Positions 40,095 through 49,075 of a stretch of DNA of 64,000 nucleotides are shown here, in pieces. Position 1 is the first letter of the stretch. Every line of letters begins with the position of its first letter. This stretch comes from a bacterium A37T11 (GTDB lineage: Bacteria; Bacteroidota; Bacteroidia; Sphingobacteriales; Sphingobacteriaceae). The position numbers and the translations under genes were made by a program. The notes under the pieces were generated by a model that was not told where the DNA came from, searched no databases, and saw only the letters and a program-made list of their open reading frames with translations. The stretch lies in NCBI GenBank assembly GCA_900109895.1, contig FOBR01000004.1, forward strand, positions 186,001 to 250,000, given 5' to 3'.

Positions 40095-40201
40095 ATTTGA
40101 GAAATGACATTAATATCCTAACTATCCGGGTGTCAAGGTCGTCATTTCCGGCGAAATATAACCTCCCGTTCAGGAGGTTAACGGGCTTTTGTTAACACTA
40201 T

Positions 40202-40792
40202 TTAACACCGGTGTTCGCGCAGCCGGCTTTCGCTCATGTGCAGGTAGGAAGCGATGTCGGCATCCAGCACGATCTCGCCGGGTTTACGGAGTTCGGGGTA
40301 AACCGTATAAAATTCCTGTACTTTATCTGCTCCTCCTTGGTTCAGCAGGGTATTCCGCTCCAGTTCTTCCAGCTCACGCGCAGCTACTAATAACCGGGCC
40401 AGCTCCTCTGTCCCGGCAAAGTCTTTATAGATCGCATCCATTTCACCGGCAGTCAGCGAGAGCAGGTAGCTGCCCTTGCAGGCCTGCAGGTAATACGGGG
40501 AAGCCATTTTTAGCATAAAACTGGCCCCTGCAATGATGGATCCGGGCCGGTAAATACGCATCACCTGCTTTTTGCCTTTCAGATCGATGTAGTAAAGGAG
40601 CACAAAGCCGCTGCTTACATAGAGGGCCTTATTAATCACCTCCCCCTGTTCAAATAATATCGCTGACATTGGGTAATGACCGGGCTGCATGATCTCGGTG
40701 AGGCGGATATATAACCCTGGGTCTTGTTTTTTGATGCTTTCCAGTTTTTTGAAAAGGTTGTTTAAGACGGGTTGGTGTTTTTTTTCTTGCAT
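40202..40792 (-). CDS. Crp/Fnr-type transcription regulator (b)
   Basis: A 196-residue protein with a cNMP-binding-like domain at about residues 30-140 (EQGEVINKALYVSSGFVLLY, VMRIYRPGSIIAG). The C-terminal helix-turn-helix (ADIASYLHMSESRLREHR) is very close to the C terminus. It starts with ATG at 40792 and is preceded by a 7-bp inverted repeat (GTAGCAT/ATGCTAC at 40820-40841) that may be its operator. It pairs with the Crp/Fnr-type gene 107 bp downstream. Ligand unknown. Confidence 0.85.
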   Translation of the reverse strand: MQEKKHQPVLNNLFKKLESIKKQDPGLYIRLTEIMQPGHYPMSAILFEQGEVINKALYVSSGFVLLYYIDLKGKKQVMRIYRPGSIIAGASFMLKMASPYYLQACKGSYLLSLTAGEMDAIYKDFAGTEELARLLVAARELEELERNTLLNQGGADKVQEFYTVYPELRKPGEIVLDADIASYLHMSESRLREHRC

Positions 40793-40819
40793 AGTTGTTT
40801 GGTTATGTGTGTTATTTAG

Positions 40820-40841
40820 GTAGCATGATTTATTATGCTAC
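40820..40841. promoter_or_regulatory. inverted repeat upstream of Crp/Fnr-type gene b
   Basis: GTAGCAT at 40820-40826 and its complement ATGCTAC at 40835-40841, 28 bp upstream of the start codon. Placement fits an operator; function not shown. Confidence 0.4.
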
Positions 40842-40929
40842 TCCTTGAAGTAAAGCGAAGTTCCGAAATTTCGGGAAGGGGGGTGCAGTTCAATTATCGC
40901 CCCCCTGCCTTAAGGTTTAGCTACTTTCA

Positions 40930-42249
40930 CTACTTCGGAGCTTTATAATCAGGTTCAGAAATTACAATAAATGAAAATGTACGCTCGCCAGGAACAAGAT
41001 TAAGGCCATACTTGTTTAGAAGGGATTTTACCGCCTTGTAGTCATTCACGTCTAGATTCGAAACGTCTAAATTTGTCCTGCCCGTGAACCCGGATTCATC
41101 TACATAGATTGCCGTTTCATAATTCGCGCCCAGATTGAATTCATTGGCTATTGATGTTACAGCAATACCTGCATACCGTTTCTCTTTGGAATGTCCGTCA
41201 TTTATTGGATTATGTAGCACTTGCGACGAATCACCATTTAATAAGGTAATGCCCCATGTCTTGACCGTTCTCTTATTCCTTCTGCCATTCAGGTTGAAAT
41301 AATAATTGAGATCCTGCCGCATTTTTTCCTGCATTTGTTCTTTTGTCGTGCTCAACGGAGCAGTCGCTTCATAGCTGTGTGCATATTTCCTGAACCACTC
41401 TGAACGGTAAGCCGTCGTAGCATCCAAACCGGCAGTTCCGGTATGATATTTATAATCTAAAATGCTTTTATCCTTAACTTCCAGTATAAATCTTTTGCCG
41501 GGTGCCTCCCCGTCTTGCATAGGTAAAGCAAAACTGTAAAGATCCAGTATACTAGCGCGCAGAAAAAATAATCTGATAGTTTTAGAAAGACTATCCTTTT
41601 GAAACCCCATTTGTACATTAGCCGTACCGGGAAGCGCCCCAACCACGCAACTATAATATTTAAGGGTATTTAACGGCACGGTGTTACTGGAGAATTCCAA
41701 TAGGGACTTTTCTCTTACATTCAATGCTATTTCGTCTTTGGAAGACCAGTTGGGCAACATCTTTTGTTGAACGATCTTTGATACATTGTCATCATTAACC
41801 ATTTCAGCGGCAGTTATGGCGATTACCTTATTATTCCGAATCCATACTTCGTGCGGGTCAACTTCGTGCGGAAACAGTTTTTTCAATTGCGTATCACTGG
41901 TTATAGTCGGAACCGATAATCCCTTTAATAGTTCATTTTTGTTAAAAAGTTTCAACACAGGAGGGACGGCTTCATACGTTGTCCAAAAAAACTGAAATTG
42001 GTGGTTATACTTTTTCTGTAAAGTCATCATTTCCGGTAAATTTTGGATACATCCCGAACATCCCGTAAAACCGAAGTCAATAATTAACAGCTTATCTTTG
42101 AAATCATGCAGCTTTACTTGCGGTGTCTTATAGTTGATGATATTAGTTATCATCAAATCCGGTACGTCATCGCCGATTTTCAATGGTGATTGAGCAAAAC
42201 TCCTCAATGAAATGATGAACAGGCTTAATATAGCTAATATTCTATCCAT
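40930..42249 (-). CDS. TlpA-type thioredoxin fused to a DUF3738-like domain (module 2)
   Basis: A 439-residue exported protein. ATG at 42249 gives a clear signal peptide (MDRILAILSLFIISLRSFAQ); an earlier in-frame start adds residues and overlaps the SusD gene. The thioredoxin-like domain (about 22-160) carries Cys64 and Cys67 in GCSGC, and WIRNNKVIAITAAE follows as in module 1. The remainder (about 180-439) is DUF3738/TIGR03435-like, with IYVDESGFTGRTNLDV and LLNKYGLNLVPGERTF near the end. It lies 61 bp after the SusD gene in the same transcript. The reversed gene order compared with module 1 is notable. Confidence 0.85.
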   Translation of the reverse strand: MDRILAILSLFIISLRSFAQSPLKIGDDVPDLMITNIINYKTPQVKLHDFKDKLLIIDFGFTGCSGCIQNLPEMMTLQKKYNHQFQFFWTTYEAVPPVLKLFNKNELLKGLSVPTITSDTQLKKLFPHEVDPHEVWIRNNKVIAITAAEMVNDDNVSKIVQQKMLPNWSSKDEIALNVREKSLLEFSSNTVPLNTLKYYSCVVGALPGTANVQMGFQKDSLSKTIRLFFLRASILDLYSFALPMQDGEAPGKRFILEVKDKSILDYKYHTGTAGLDATTAYRSEWFRKYAHSYEATAPLSTTKEQMQEKMRQDLNYYFNLNGRRNKRTVKTWGITLLNGDSSQVLHNPINDGHSKEKRYAGIAVTSIANEFNLGANYETAIYVDESGFTGRTNLDVSNLDVNDYKAVKSLLNKYGLNLVPGERTFSFIVISEPDYKAPK

Positions 42250-42310
42250 AATTGGCTTATTGTTTATTGTCTGAAATATGCATGCGATTTCAATTATAAC
42301 TTTCCTTCTT

Positions 42311-43663
42311 CTATCTCGCATTCTGTTCAATACCAGATAACTGAATTACACTTGTCGGAATCAAAAAGGCGTATCTAAGATCATTGGGTGCCAGGGTAAA
42401 TGTTTGACCCGAAATTACACGTGTAATAGTTTGAGAAAATCTAGGATCGGAATTGAGCCTTCTTAAATCAATCCATCGTAAACCATTTCTAAAAGCTAGT
42501 TCTTTTGTTCTTTCTGCGATAATCAATCTTAACGCACCTTCCGAATCGGTTGCTGTAAAGGGTATAAATGACTTTTTACTATATCTATTTTTTAGCAGTT
42601 TATTTAAAATGTCAATGGCAGTAGCGGTATTGTTTAGTCTGGCTTCGCATTCAGCTTTTATTAAATACATCTCATCTATTGCAAATCCACTGAAAAATGT
42701 AGCAGAAGATATATTGCCATCATAACCACCCTTAAAATAGTAGCTTTTATCCGTATTCTTTTTATAAAATACGCCTCGTCTTAGATCATTTGGTGCATAA
42801 GACTGATAAAGAATAGTATCTACTTTACTATAGCTTTTGGAAAAATTATTACATGCCGCAGACTCATTTTGCAGATATACCTCCTTGTTGTATATCATAA
42901 TTGGCTTTAAGAAATTTGAATCCAATGTATTAAAATCAATCAAACTATCATCAAATAATAGGCAAGAGTCCGCGTAATCCCTAGAATCTTGATAATTTCC
43001 CATTATAAGATTTGTTCTCGCCAAAGCTGCAAATGCAGCTTTTCTATTTGCTCTGGTTAACGGCATGGATTCGATTGGTAATAACTGGGCTGATTTTTTA
43101 AAGTCGTTGATAATTTGAGAAAAAGTCTCCCTAAGGTTCGCTCTAACCGTAGGCGAATTAATATCCGAAGATAATTTAATTGGTAATCCTAATGTTTTAT
43201 CAGCATCCATTTCGCTATAAGGCAACGTAAATATCTGTGAGAGGTTTAATAGATTAAATGCCCGCATGAAATAAGCTTGGCCTTTTATAAATTCCCTCTC
43301 GTTCTGAGTATTAGCTGTGACCTTATCGATGTATTCAAGAATCAAGTTTATATTTTGGATATTCCTATAATTCCCAGACCAATCATTTTCGAATGTTCCT
43401 GGTTCTCCCCATATATAAAGATTTCTGTAGGTTATATTTAACGAATTAAAATTGGCGTCGTTTATATAATAATTATCGGAGGCTGCTTGTCCACTAACAG
43501 GCGAATTTGAATACATAAGCGGTCCGTCTAATAAACCTTGTAGATCATTGGTGGTTTCTGGAATGACTAGGGTTTTATCAGGCTTAAGGTCAAGATATTT
43601 CTTGCAAGCTGATCCCACCATTAACACTATTGAAATCAGTATATATATAAATTTGTTTTTCAT
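42311..43663 (-). CDS. SusD/RagB-family surface lipoprotein (module 2)
   Basis: A 450-residue protein with lipobox VGSAC (Cys20) and the family landmarks LDLKPDKTLVIPETTNDLQG, the GQAYFMRAFNLLNLSQIFTL helix, and LIIAERTKELAFRNGLRWID at the C terminus. It is clearly the homologue of the module 1 SusD. The gap to the upstream SusC gene is unusually long (218 bp, against 13 bp in module 1). Confidence 0.93.
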   Translation of the reverse strand: MKNKFIYILISIVLMVGSACKKYLDLKPDKTLVIPETTNDLQGLLDGPLMYSNSPVSGQAASDNYYINDANFNSLNITYRNLYIWGEPGTFENDWSGNYRNIQNINLILEYIDKVTANTQNEREFIKGQAYFMRAFNLLNLSQIFTLPYSEMDADKTLGLPIKLSSDINSPTVRANLRETFSQIINDFKKSAQLLPIESMPLTRANRKAAFAALARTNLIMGNYQDSRDYADSCLLFDDSLIDFNTLDSNFLKPIMIYNKEVYLQNESAACNNFSKSYSKVDTILYQSYAPNDLRRGVFYKKNTDKSYYFKGGYDGNISSATFFSGFAIDEMYLIKAECEARLNNTATAIDILNKLLKNRYSKKSFIPFTATDSEGALRLIIAERTKELAFRNGLRWIDLRRLNSDPRFSQTITRVISGQTFTLAPNDLRYAFLIPTSVIQLSGIEQNAR

Positions 43664-43689
43664 TTTATCTACTTTTTCGTACTAATAAT

Positions 43690-43880
43690 TTTTCATATTC
43701 AATAAGGTATGCACTCCCTTTGGATTCTCTACCGCTGCTACCGTCCCCCTTGTGGCCTCTGTATCTGGGGAAGTCAAGCCGTTGCCGTGCTTTCTGACTG
43801 GCAACCCCTGATAATGGTGCGGGGCCTACCGTCGCTTGCCACGAACCTTCCGGAGATCTCGTTAGGACAGACGATGGTAA
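43690..43880. repeat. probable dispersed repeat inserted between susC and susD of module 2
   Basis: About 190 bp with higher GC than the flanking genes and several self-complementary words (GTTGCC/GGCAAC at about 43780-43804). It interrupts a junction that is 13-18 bp in the other two Sus loci. Its minus-strand frame is open for 95 codons (43665-43952) but runs into the SusC gene and looks like chance. Whether it occurs elsewhere in the genome cannot be seen here. Confidence 0.45.
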
Positions 43881-43881
43881 A

Positions 43882-46800
43882 CTAAAATTCAACTTTTGCT
43901 CCAATGGCATAATTTTTGGAAAGTGGAATACCTCCTGGCGAATCAGGATCAAGCCCCACTTTATTTGCCTTCCAGATAATTCCTAAATCCGATGCGTAAC
44001 CGTAAAAACTAATGCCATAATTAGCATACTTACTATTCTTCCAGGGATAAATGGTATAAGACAGATTTATGTCCTTTAACCTAATATTATCTCCCTTTTC
44101 AATGGTAGCATGGGAGTATTGATAAAACCCATCTCTGTTGCTGTCATCTGGATAAACCATAGAAGGGACGTTAGTTCTTGACTCATCGCCAGGATGCTGC
44201 CATCTTTGTGAAAATTCGTTATTGCCAACGCCCCCATAGTAAAGCGAATTATAGTTTAGGCTACTCCGCCTAAAATAATATCCGAATTTATAATTGACGG
44301 TTACTGACAAAGACATGTTTTTATAAGAAATAAAATTTCTAAATACACCGAATGAAGTTGGCAGACTGGATCCTTCCTTTACGAGGTCGTCCCAAATAGA
44401 GCTACTCATTATAGATGCATAATCCTTGCTTGGTTTTCCATTTAAAATACCTTGGGGATCTCCAGTTACTGGATCAAGACCGGCCCATTTATAGGATATT
44501 AAATTATATGGTGAAGATCCCTCAATGGGGTTTAAAAATCCCGATGAACCAACATATACAGCAGCGCTATTGATGCTACCTAAATACTTCTTTACTATAG
44601 TCTTATTATTCGAGAATAAAATAGAGGTTGACCACTTAAAAGTCCTATCTATAACTTTTAAATTTATTGTTAAATCAATTCCATGTCCTTTTAATGCCGC
44701 ACTATTTTTTACAATAATGGAGGTGCCATTTGTAATATCCAAAGGTACTGGACCGATCACGTCTGATGAAAGCTTATTATAAATATCAATTGATCCAGAC
44801 AAAATATTGCGCTTCGTAGAGAAATCCAATCCAATGTTTCCAGTCTTTATTTTCTCCCAACGTAATTCTGGATTCGGATAATTCACAAGGGATGTATAGG
44901 GAAGACCAGTGATACTATTGCTTGCTGGAGATCTATTTTCAAGAGTGGGTAATGCTGACAATGAATTATTGACGTTGCCACTGGTACCATAAGTAGCCCG
45001 TAGTTTTAGTTGTTCAATGACAGGCACATTAAAAAAATCTTCATTGGAAATATTCCATGCTGCTCCTACTGAGAATAAAGGGACTCCTTTTTGATTCGAC
45101 TTAACACCAAAGAGATTTGATTCATCTTTCCGAACACTTGCCGTTGCGGTGTATCTATGATCATACGTATAGGATGCATTTGAAAAGAAGGAAACGAATC
45201 TATTGGTGATATCTGAGAATGCAACTGGATTAGGTACCGTCTGATAAAAACTCAAATTATCGACATATGTATAAGGTGTGGCAAAGTCAACATCGTTTGC
45301 ATGAGTAAGAATGTTATCATTGTACCCGTATGTCCTGTATGAATTTAGAGCAGAATGTGATTGTTGAATTTCGGAGCCTATTAAAAAGACGAAATCATGT
45401 TTTTCATCCCAAGTTTTTGTGTAATCAATTTGCCCGCGAACAGAATTCGCCACCAGTTGCGAATTAGCGAGATCAAAAATACCACCCAATGGCACCGGAT
45501 AAGTAATGGTATTTCCGTTAATCTGGGAAAATAAATTGATCAGATTGCGAGTGAAATAAGTTTCCTGACTATAATAATTCCTTCCCTGATTTTGTTGGTC
45601 TTCCCGTTGAAACCGAACTTGTGCGGATAAATTATTAAGGATATTATATTTGAAAGAAAAAGCGATCAATGCATCTTTAATCCTGGATGTATTATCAGCG
45701 TATTTCAACTCATTGAGCGGATTGTATCCCCAGTCCAGTAAATGTCCGTTACCTGCTGTGTCTAAAAAGGAACTGATGTAAGGCTGGAATGAAACAGGAT
45801 TGCCGTTGTTATCTGTCAATCTGGCATAAGGATAGATCTGACGATGGAATTGGTCTGAGCCAATACTTATATCCCCACCCATTCCGTTGTTCTGGGTATT
45901 CGTTTGTGTTAAAATAATACTGCTGGTGATTTCCAGTTTGTCAATTGGCCTGTAAACCGTCTGCGAATTGATATTGACACGCTGATATTGATCCCCAATG
46001 CTATTGTTAAGGTCTTTGTTATACGCTAACGAGATCCTGTAATTTAATTTATCGCTTCCTCCCGTCAAAGCGGCATTATATTGTTGATTAGCAGCGGTAC
46101 GGTAGAAATATTTTAAGTAATCCGCCCGGATGTCATTCTTTCTCAAGAGATCGATCTGGGCATTGGCATCCTGATCAGAAATGGTTCCCAATTTTGCCTG
46201 ATTGAGTAAGTCCACCACGGGTGATATAATGGGATAGTTATAAACATTGGTTAAATCGCCATCGTAAAAACCATTCGCGAATAGAAACTTTTCTACGTCT
46301 ATATAGTCGGAGGGATCTATTTGACGGTTGGCCATTAAATCAGGCTTAGTGGTAAAACTGATACTACTGTTGGCGGAAAGATGGGAGCGTTGATTAAATT
46401 TGGCCTTTTTGGTGGTGATGACGATCACCCCATTACCTGCACGGGCGCCCCAAATAGAGGCGGCAGCAGCGTCTTTAAGTATCGTAATTTCCTGAATATC
46501 ATTTGGATTTATATTTTTTATATCTCCCTGATATTGGAAATTGTCAAGAATAATAAGCGGAGACATCGTTTCTCCCTCAGTCAATGTACTGACTCCCCGT
46601 ATGTTCATTCCTACACCATATCGTTTATCAACTGACAGCGCGGCGAAATTATCTTCAATACGAGAAGTTATATCTGTCGATACAATCCGGTTGATTAATG
46701 TACTATCTATTTTTTCAAAAGAGCCGGTAGTTCGTTCCTTCGAAATACTTTGATAACCATTGCTTACCACATCCACTTGTTCCAGCGAGGCCTCCGCGCG

Positions 46801-47415
46801 TTGGAGTACAATGGTGCTGAAGTGATCGGATACGTATATTTCACGCGTGATAAAACCGAGATAGGAAATTTGAAGGGTGGCGTTGTCTTCGACGCCTATT
46901 AATGTGAATTCCCCATTTTTGTTGGTGAACGTGGCACGCGAGGTTCCTTTAACGCGCACGGTGGCGTTTTCTAAGGGCGTGCCCAGTGAGTCAGTGACGC
47001 GGCCTCTTATCGTTTCCTGCTGGGAAGACCCATTCGACTCCGTTTCACTCCGCTCAGAGTGACGGCTTGGGAGGATCACGTCCAAAATAGATTTCTCCTT
47101 CTCCTTAATCACAATCTCCTTCTCATCCAGCACAAATTCCAGCCCCTGCCCTGCCAGGATCTGTTTCATGGCATCGGCCAGGGATGCCCGGTGCAAGTGG
47201 ATACTGACGGGCCGGGCTTTTTCCAGCTGCTCGCTCTGGTAAACTACCTGATAACCGGTTTGCCGGGTGATCTCGGTAAAGATTTCCTGCAGGCTGGCAT
47301 GCTTTACCGAGAGGCTCACTTGCTGTGCCACACTCGCAGCGCTAAGCTGCAGGAAACCGAAAATTAGTAAAATGGGTACGAGTTTCATGACCCTCCATAG
47401 TAATTTTTTATACAT
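43882..47415 (-). CDS. SusC/RagA TonB-dependent receptor with STN domain (module 2)
   Basis: A 1177-residue protein. ATG at 47415 gives a good signal peptide (MYKKLLWRVMKLVPILLIFG, cleavage near VAQQ); a 21-codon upstream extension has no signal. The STN domain is at about 35-100, then an unusual linker (about 115-135, SRHSERSETESNGSSQQ), a carboxypeptidase-like domain (about 135-215), the plug (LKDAAAASIWGARAGNGVIV) and the barrel. The linker corresponds to a repeat insertion at 47024-47063. STN plus FecR and sigma genes upstream predict autoregulation by trans-envelope signalling. Confidence 0.93.
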   Translation of the reverse strand: MYKKLLWRVMKLVPILLIFGFLQLSAASVAQQVSLSVKHASLQEIFTEITRQTGYQVVYQSEQLEKARPVSIHLHRASLADAMKQILAGQGLEFVLDEKEIVIKEKEKSILDVILPSRHSERSETESNGSSQQETIRGRVTDSLGTPLENATVRVKGTSRATFTNKNGEFTLIGVEDNATLQISYLGFITREIYVSDHFSTIVLQRAEASLEQVDVVSNGYQSISKERTTGSFEKIDSTLINRIVSTDITSRIEDNFAALSVDKRYGVGMNIRGVSTLTEGETMSPLIILDNFQYQGDIKNINPNDIQEITILKDAAAASIWGARAGNGVIVITTKKAKFNQRSHLSANSSISFTTKPDLMANRQIDPSDYIDVEKFLFANGFYDGDLTNVYNYPIISPVVDLLNQAKLGTISDQDANAQIDLLRKNDIRADYLKYFYRTAANQQYNAALTGGSDKLNYRISLAYNKDLNNSIGDQYQRVNINSQTVYRPIDKLEITSSIILTQTNTQNNGMGGDISIGSDQFHRQIYPYARLTDNNGNPVSFQPYISSFLDTAGNGHLLDWGYNPLNELKYADNTSRIKDALIAFSFKYNILNNLSAQVRFQREDQQNQGRNYYSQETYFTRNLINLFSQINGNTITYPVPLGGIFDLANSQLVANSVRGQIDYTKTWDEKHDFVFLIGSEIQQSHSALNSYRTYGYNDNILTHANDVDFATPYTYVDNLSFYQTVPNPVAFSDITNRFVSFFSNASYTYDHRYTATASVRKDESNLFGVKSNQKGVPLFSVGAAWNISNEDFFNVPVIEQLKLRATYGTSGNVNNSLSALPTLENRSPASNSITGLPYTSLVNYPNPELRWEKIKTGNIGLDFSTKRNILSGSIDIYNKLSSDVIGPVPLDITNGTSIIVKNSAALKGHGIDLTINLKVIDRTFKWSTSILFSNNKTIVKKYLGSINSAAVYVGSSGFLNPIEGSSPYNLISYKWAGLDPVTGDPQGILNGKPSKDYASIMSSSIWDDLVKEGSSLPTSFGVFRNFISYKNMSLSVTVNYKFGYYFRRSSLNYNSLYYGGVGNNEFSQRWQHPGDESRTNVPSMVYPDDSNRDGFYQYSHATIEKGDNIRLKDINLSYTIYPWKNSKYANYGISFYGYASDLGIIWKANKVGLDPDSPGGIPLSKNYAIGAKVEF
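47024..47063 (-). repeat. half-copy of an inverted-repeat element inside the SusC gene
   Basis: Read on the minus strand it starts GTCACTCTGAGCGGAGTG and continues to GGAGTCGAATGGGTCT. It shares the GTCA-CTGAGCGG end and the GGAGTCGAA core with the element at 48219-48341. It lies in the linker between the STN and carboxypeptidase-like domains and keeps the reading frame. Confidence 0.65.
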
Positions 47416-47546
47416 TTGCAATTCGTTTTGATAATTGATGATGCCGTACCGGAAACGTCGAAATTTGTGGTATAGCAAGTTTAATCACACATTGTTTTCA
47501 GAACTTTACCGGATCCTGTTTCCGCAGGTCCGGTATTTTTTTTGGC

Positions 47547-48830
47547 TTAGGGTTTTACGAAGATCTGCCTCCCTTCTATGTTAAAGTGTACACCTCCGGT
47601 TAATGCTAATTTGCGCAGCACCTGGCTTACGTTTGCATAGCGGGACACGTTGCCACCGAAACGCTTGCTTTTATCGGCGCCCTGGTATATAATGTCTACG
47701 TTATACCAGCGCGCTATTTTCTTCATAATGGTCTCGAGTGGTTCGTTGTTGAAGCTGATGAGGCCATTGCGCCAAGCGAGCTCGTTGTTTACGTCCACAT
47801 GGGCTTTGGATATTTTTCCGTCCTTTTGGATCAATGATTGTTCTCCGGGGACGAGCTTTAGGGCATAAGGGCCTATCTCACTGGCTACATTACTTGCAAC
47901 CTTTATGGCTCCCGAAATTAACGTTGTCCTTGCAGTCAGTTCTTCCGCGTAGGCCGTGACATTGAAACTCGTGCCCAAGACTAAAATTTCTTGGTTTTTG
48001 CTTTTAACGATGAAGGGTCCGCACGACACGCGCGAACCAGCGGATGCTTTATTGTTAACCTCAAAATATCCTTCTCCTTCCAAAAACACTTCTCTCTTAT
48101 CACCGGTAAATTTGCTGGGGTACTTTAACGTACTGGCTGCATTGAGCCAAACTTTGGTGCCGTCGGATAAGATGATTTGGTATTGACCCCCTTTAGGGGT
48201 ACTAAGCGCTAATAGAACGTCACCCTGAGCGGATCCCGATATATCGGGAGGAGTCGAACGGGTCTCTGCCCCATTCTTCCCGGCAGGCAGAGATCCTTCG
48301 GCTCCCCCTTTCTCTTTCCCACCCTCCCCGCTCAGGATGACGCCCGGGAGCGATGCACCGCTTTGGTATTTTATATGCTCATTTCCAATTATAATCCCGC
48401 TTTGCGCGGAGTCTAACGTTATTTTTGTGCCGTCGGCTAAGGTGAGGGTGGCTTGGTTGTAGCCCGGGGGAATGTCAACGGTGCTTTTGTTGATATAAAA
48501 ATATAGGCTAATGCTTAGCATAACGAGTACTGCGGCGGCGGCTATGGAAAGCGGCTTTTTCCAGTGGGGTCGGCGGACGGAAATGGTATGGGCTGGCTGC
48601 GTGAGTTGCCGGATATAGCCGTCGGTCTGGGCGGTGATCTGGTCAATGCGTTGGGTGGTAGCCTCGTCAAAGGTTTCTGGTGCTGCCAGGTAGGTTTCAA
48701 TTTTCTGTTTTAACGCGCTGCTGTCTGTTGCCTCATCGAAGTAAGCCAGCAGCTCCCCGAGCTCGTCAGGGCTGTAGGCCCCTTCGAGGTATTGCTGAAA
48801 GCGTTGCAGGCGTTCTTCGTGTGTGTCCAT
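47547..48830 (-). CDS. FecR-family anti-sigma factor with a 41-codon insertion
   Basis: A 427-residue protein. N-terminal anti-sigma region (1-95), one membrane helix (about 96-112), the FecR domain (STPKGGQYQIILSDGTKVWL and onward, about 210-300) and a C-terminal DUF4974-like domain (about 345-427, IARWYNVDIIYQG). Between the transmembrane stretch and the FecR core lies an extra segment (about 165-205, GVILSGEGGKEKGGAEG and beyond) that is rich in Gly, Ser and Glu. It is the translation of a repeat element at 48219-48341. Without it the length (386) is nearly that of the other FecR (384). Confidence 0.92.
   Translation of the reverse strand: MDTHEERLQRFQQYLEGAYSPDELGELLAYFDEATDSSALKQKIETYLAAPETFDEATTQRIDQITAQTDGYIRQLTQPAHTISVRRPHWKKPLSIAAAAVLVMLSISLYFYINKSTVDIPPGYNQATLTLADGTKITLDSAQSGIIIGNEHIKYQSGASLPGVILSGEGGKEKGGAEGSLPAGKNGAETRSTPPDISGSAQGDVLLALSTPKGGQYQIILSDGTKVWLNAASTLKYPSKFTGDKREVFLEGEGYFEVNNKASAGSRVSCGPFIVKSKNQEILVLGTSFNVTAYAEELTARTTLISGAIKVASNVASEIGPYALKLVPGEQSLIQKDGKISKAHVDVNNELAWRNGLISFNNEPLETIMKKIARWYNVDIIYQGADKSKRFGGNVSRYANVSQVLRKLALTGGVHFNIEGRQIFVKP
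48219..48341 (-). repeat. 123-bp inverted-repeat (MITE-like) element inside the fecR gene
   Basis: Ends are GTCACCCTGAGCGG (48219-48232) and the near-exact complement of GTCATCCTGAGCGG (48328-48341). Inner arms are also complementary (GGAGTCGAA/TTCGGCTCC and CTCTGCC/GGCAGAG), plus a perfect TCCCGATA palindrome at 48234-48249. Its length is 41 codons and it has no stop in the fecR frame. No obvious target-site duplication is visible. Confidence 0.8.
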
Positions 48831-48939
48831 TTTCCTCTGTGGTATGTCCGTTTATAGATAGTACGCTCGAACACGAAAAAGTACCACAGGGAAAATGAAA
48901 TTTTTTTAGGATTTTCGTACACACTTCAGAAAGATGTTT

Positions 48940-48963
48940 AATTGCTATATGTATATAGCAATT
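48940..48963. repeat. palindrome AATTGCTATAT-type, left 1
   Basis: Perfect 11-bp arms (AATTGCTATAT) around a 2-base centre. It belongs to a set of similar palindromes that flank the AAA-DUF4143 gene. Confidence 0.85.
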
Positions 48964-48971
48964 TACCCGTA

Positions 48972-48997
48972 AAAATGCTATATAAATATAGCATTTT
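48972..48997. repeat. palindrome AAAATGCTATAT-type, left 2
   Basis: Perfect 12-bp arms (AAAATGCTATAT) around AA, 8 bp from the previous palindrome. It lies 78 bp beyond the 3' end of the ATPase gene. Confidence 0.85.
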
Positions 48998-49075
48998 ACT
49001 CCTGGATTATATAGATAAAGCCAAATTGAATACTTTCCCTACGCTTAAACTAATATAAGAATTACTATTATTTTT

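Noticed and set aside
43665-43952. Open 95-codon minus-strand frame between susC and susD
   Set aside because: It overlaps the SusC stop and has no known fold or signal; the composition fits a repeat, not a gene.
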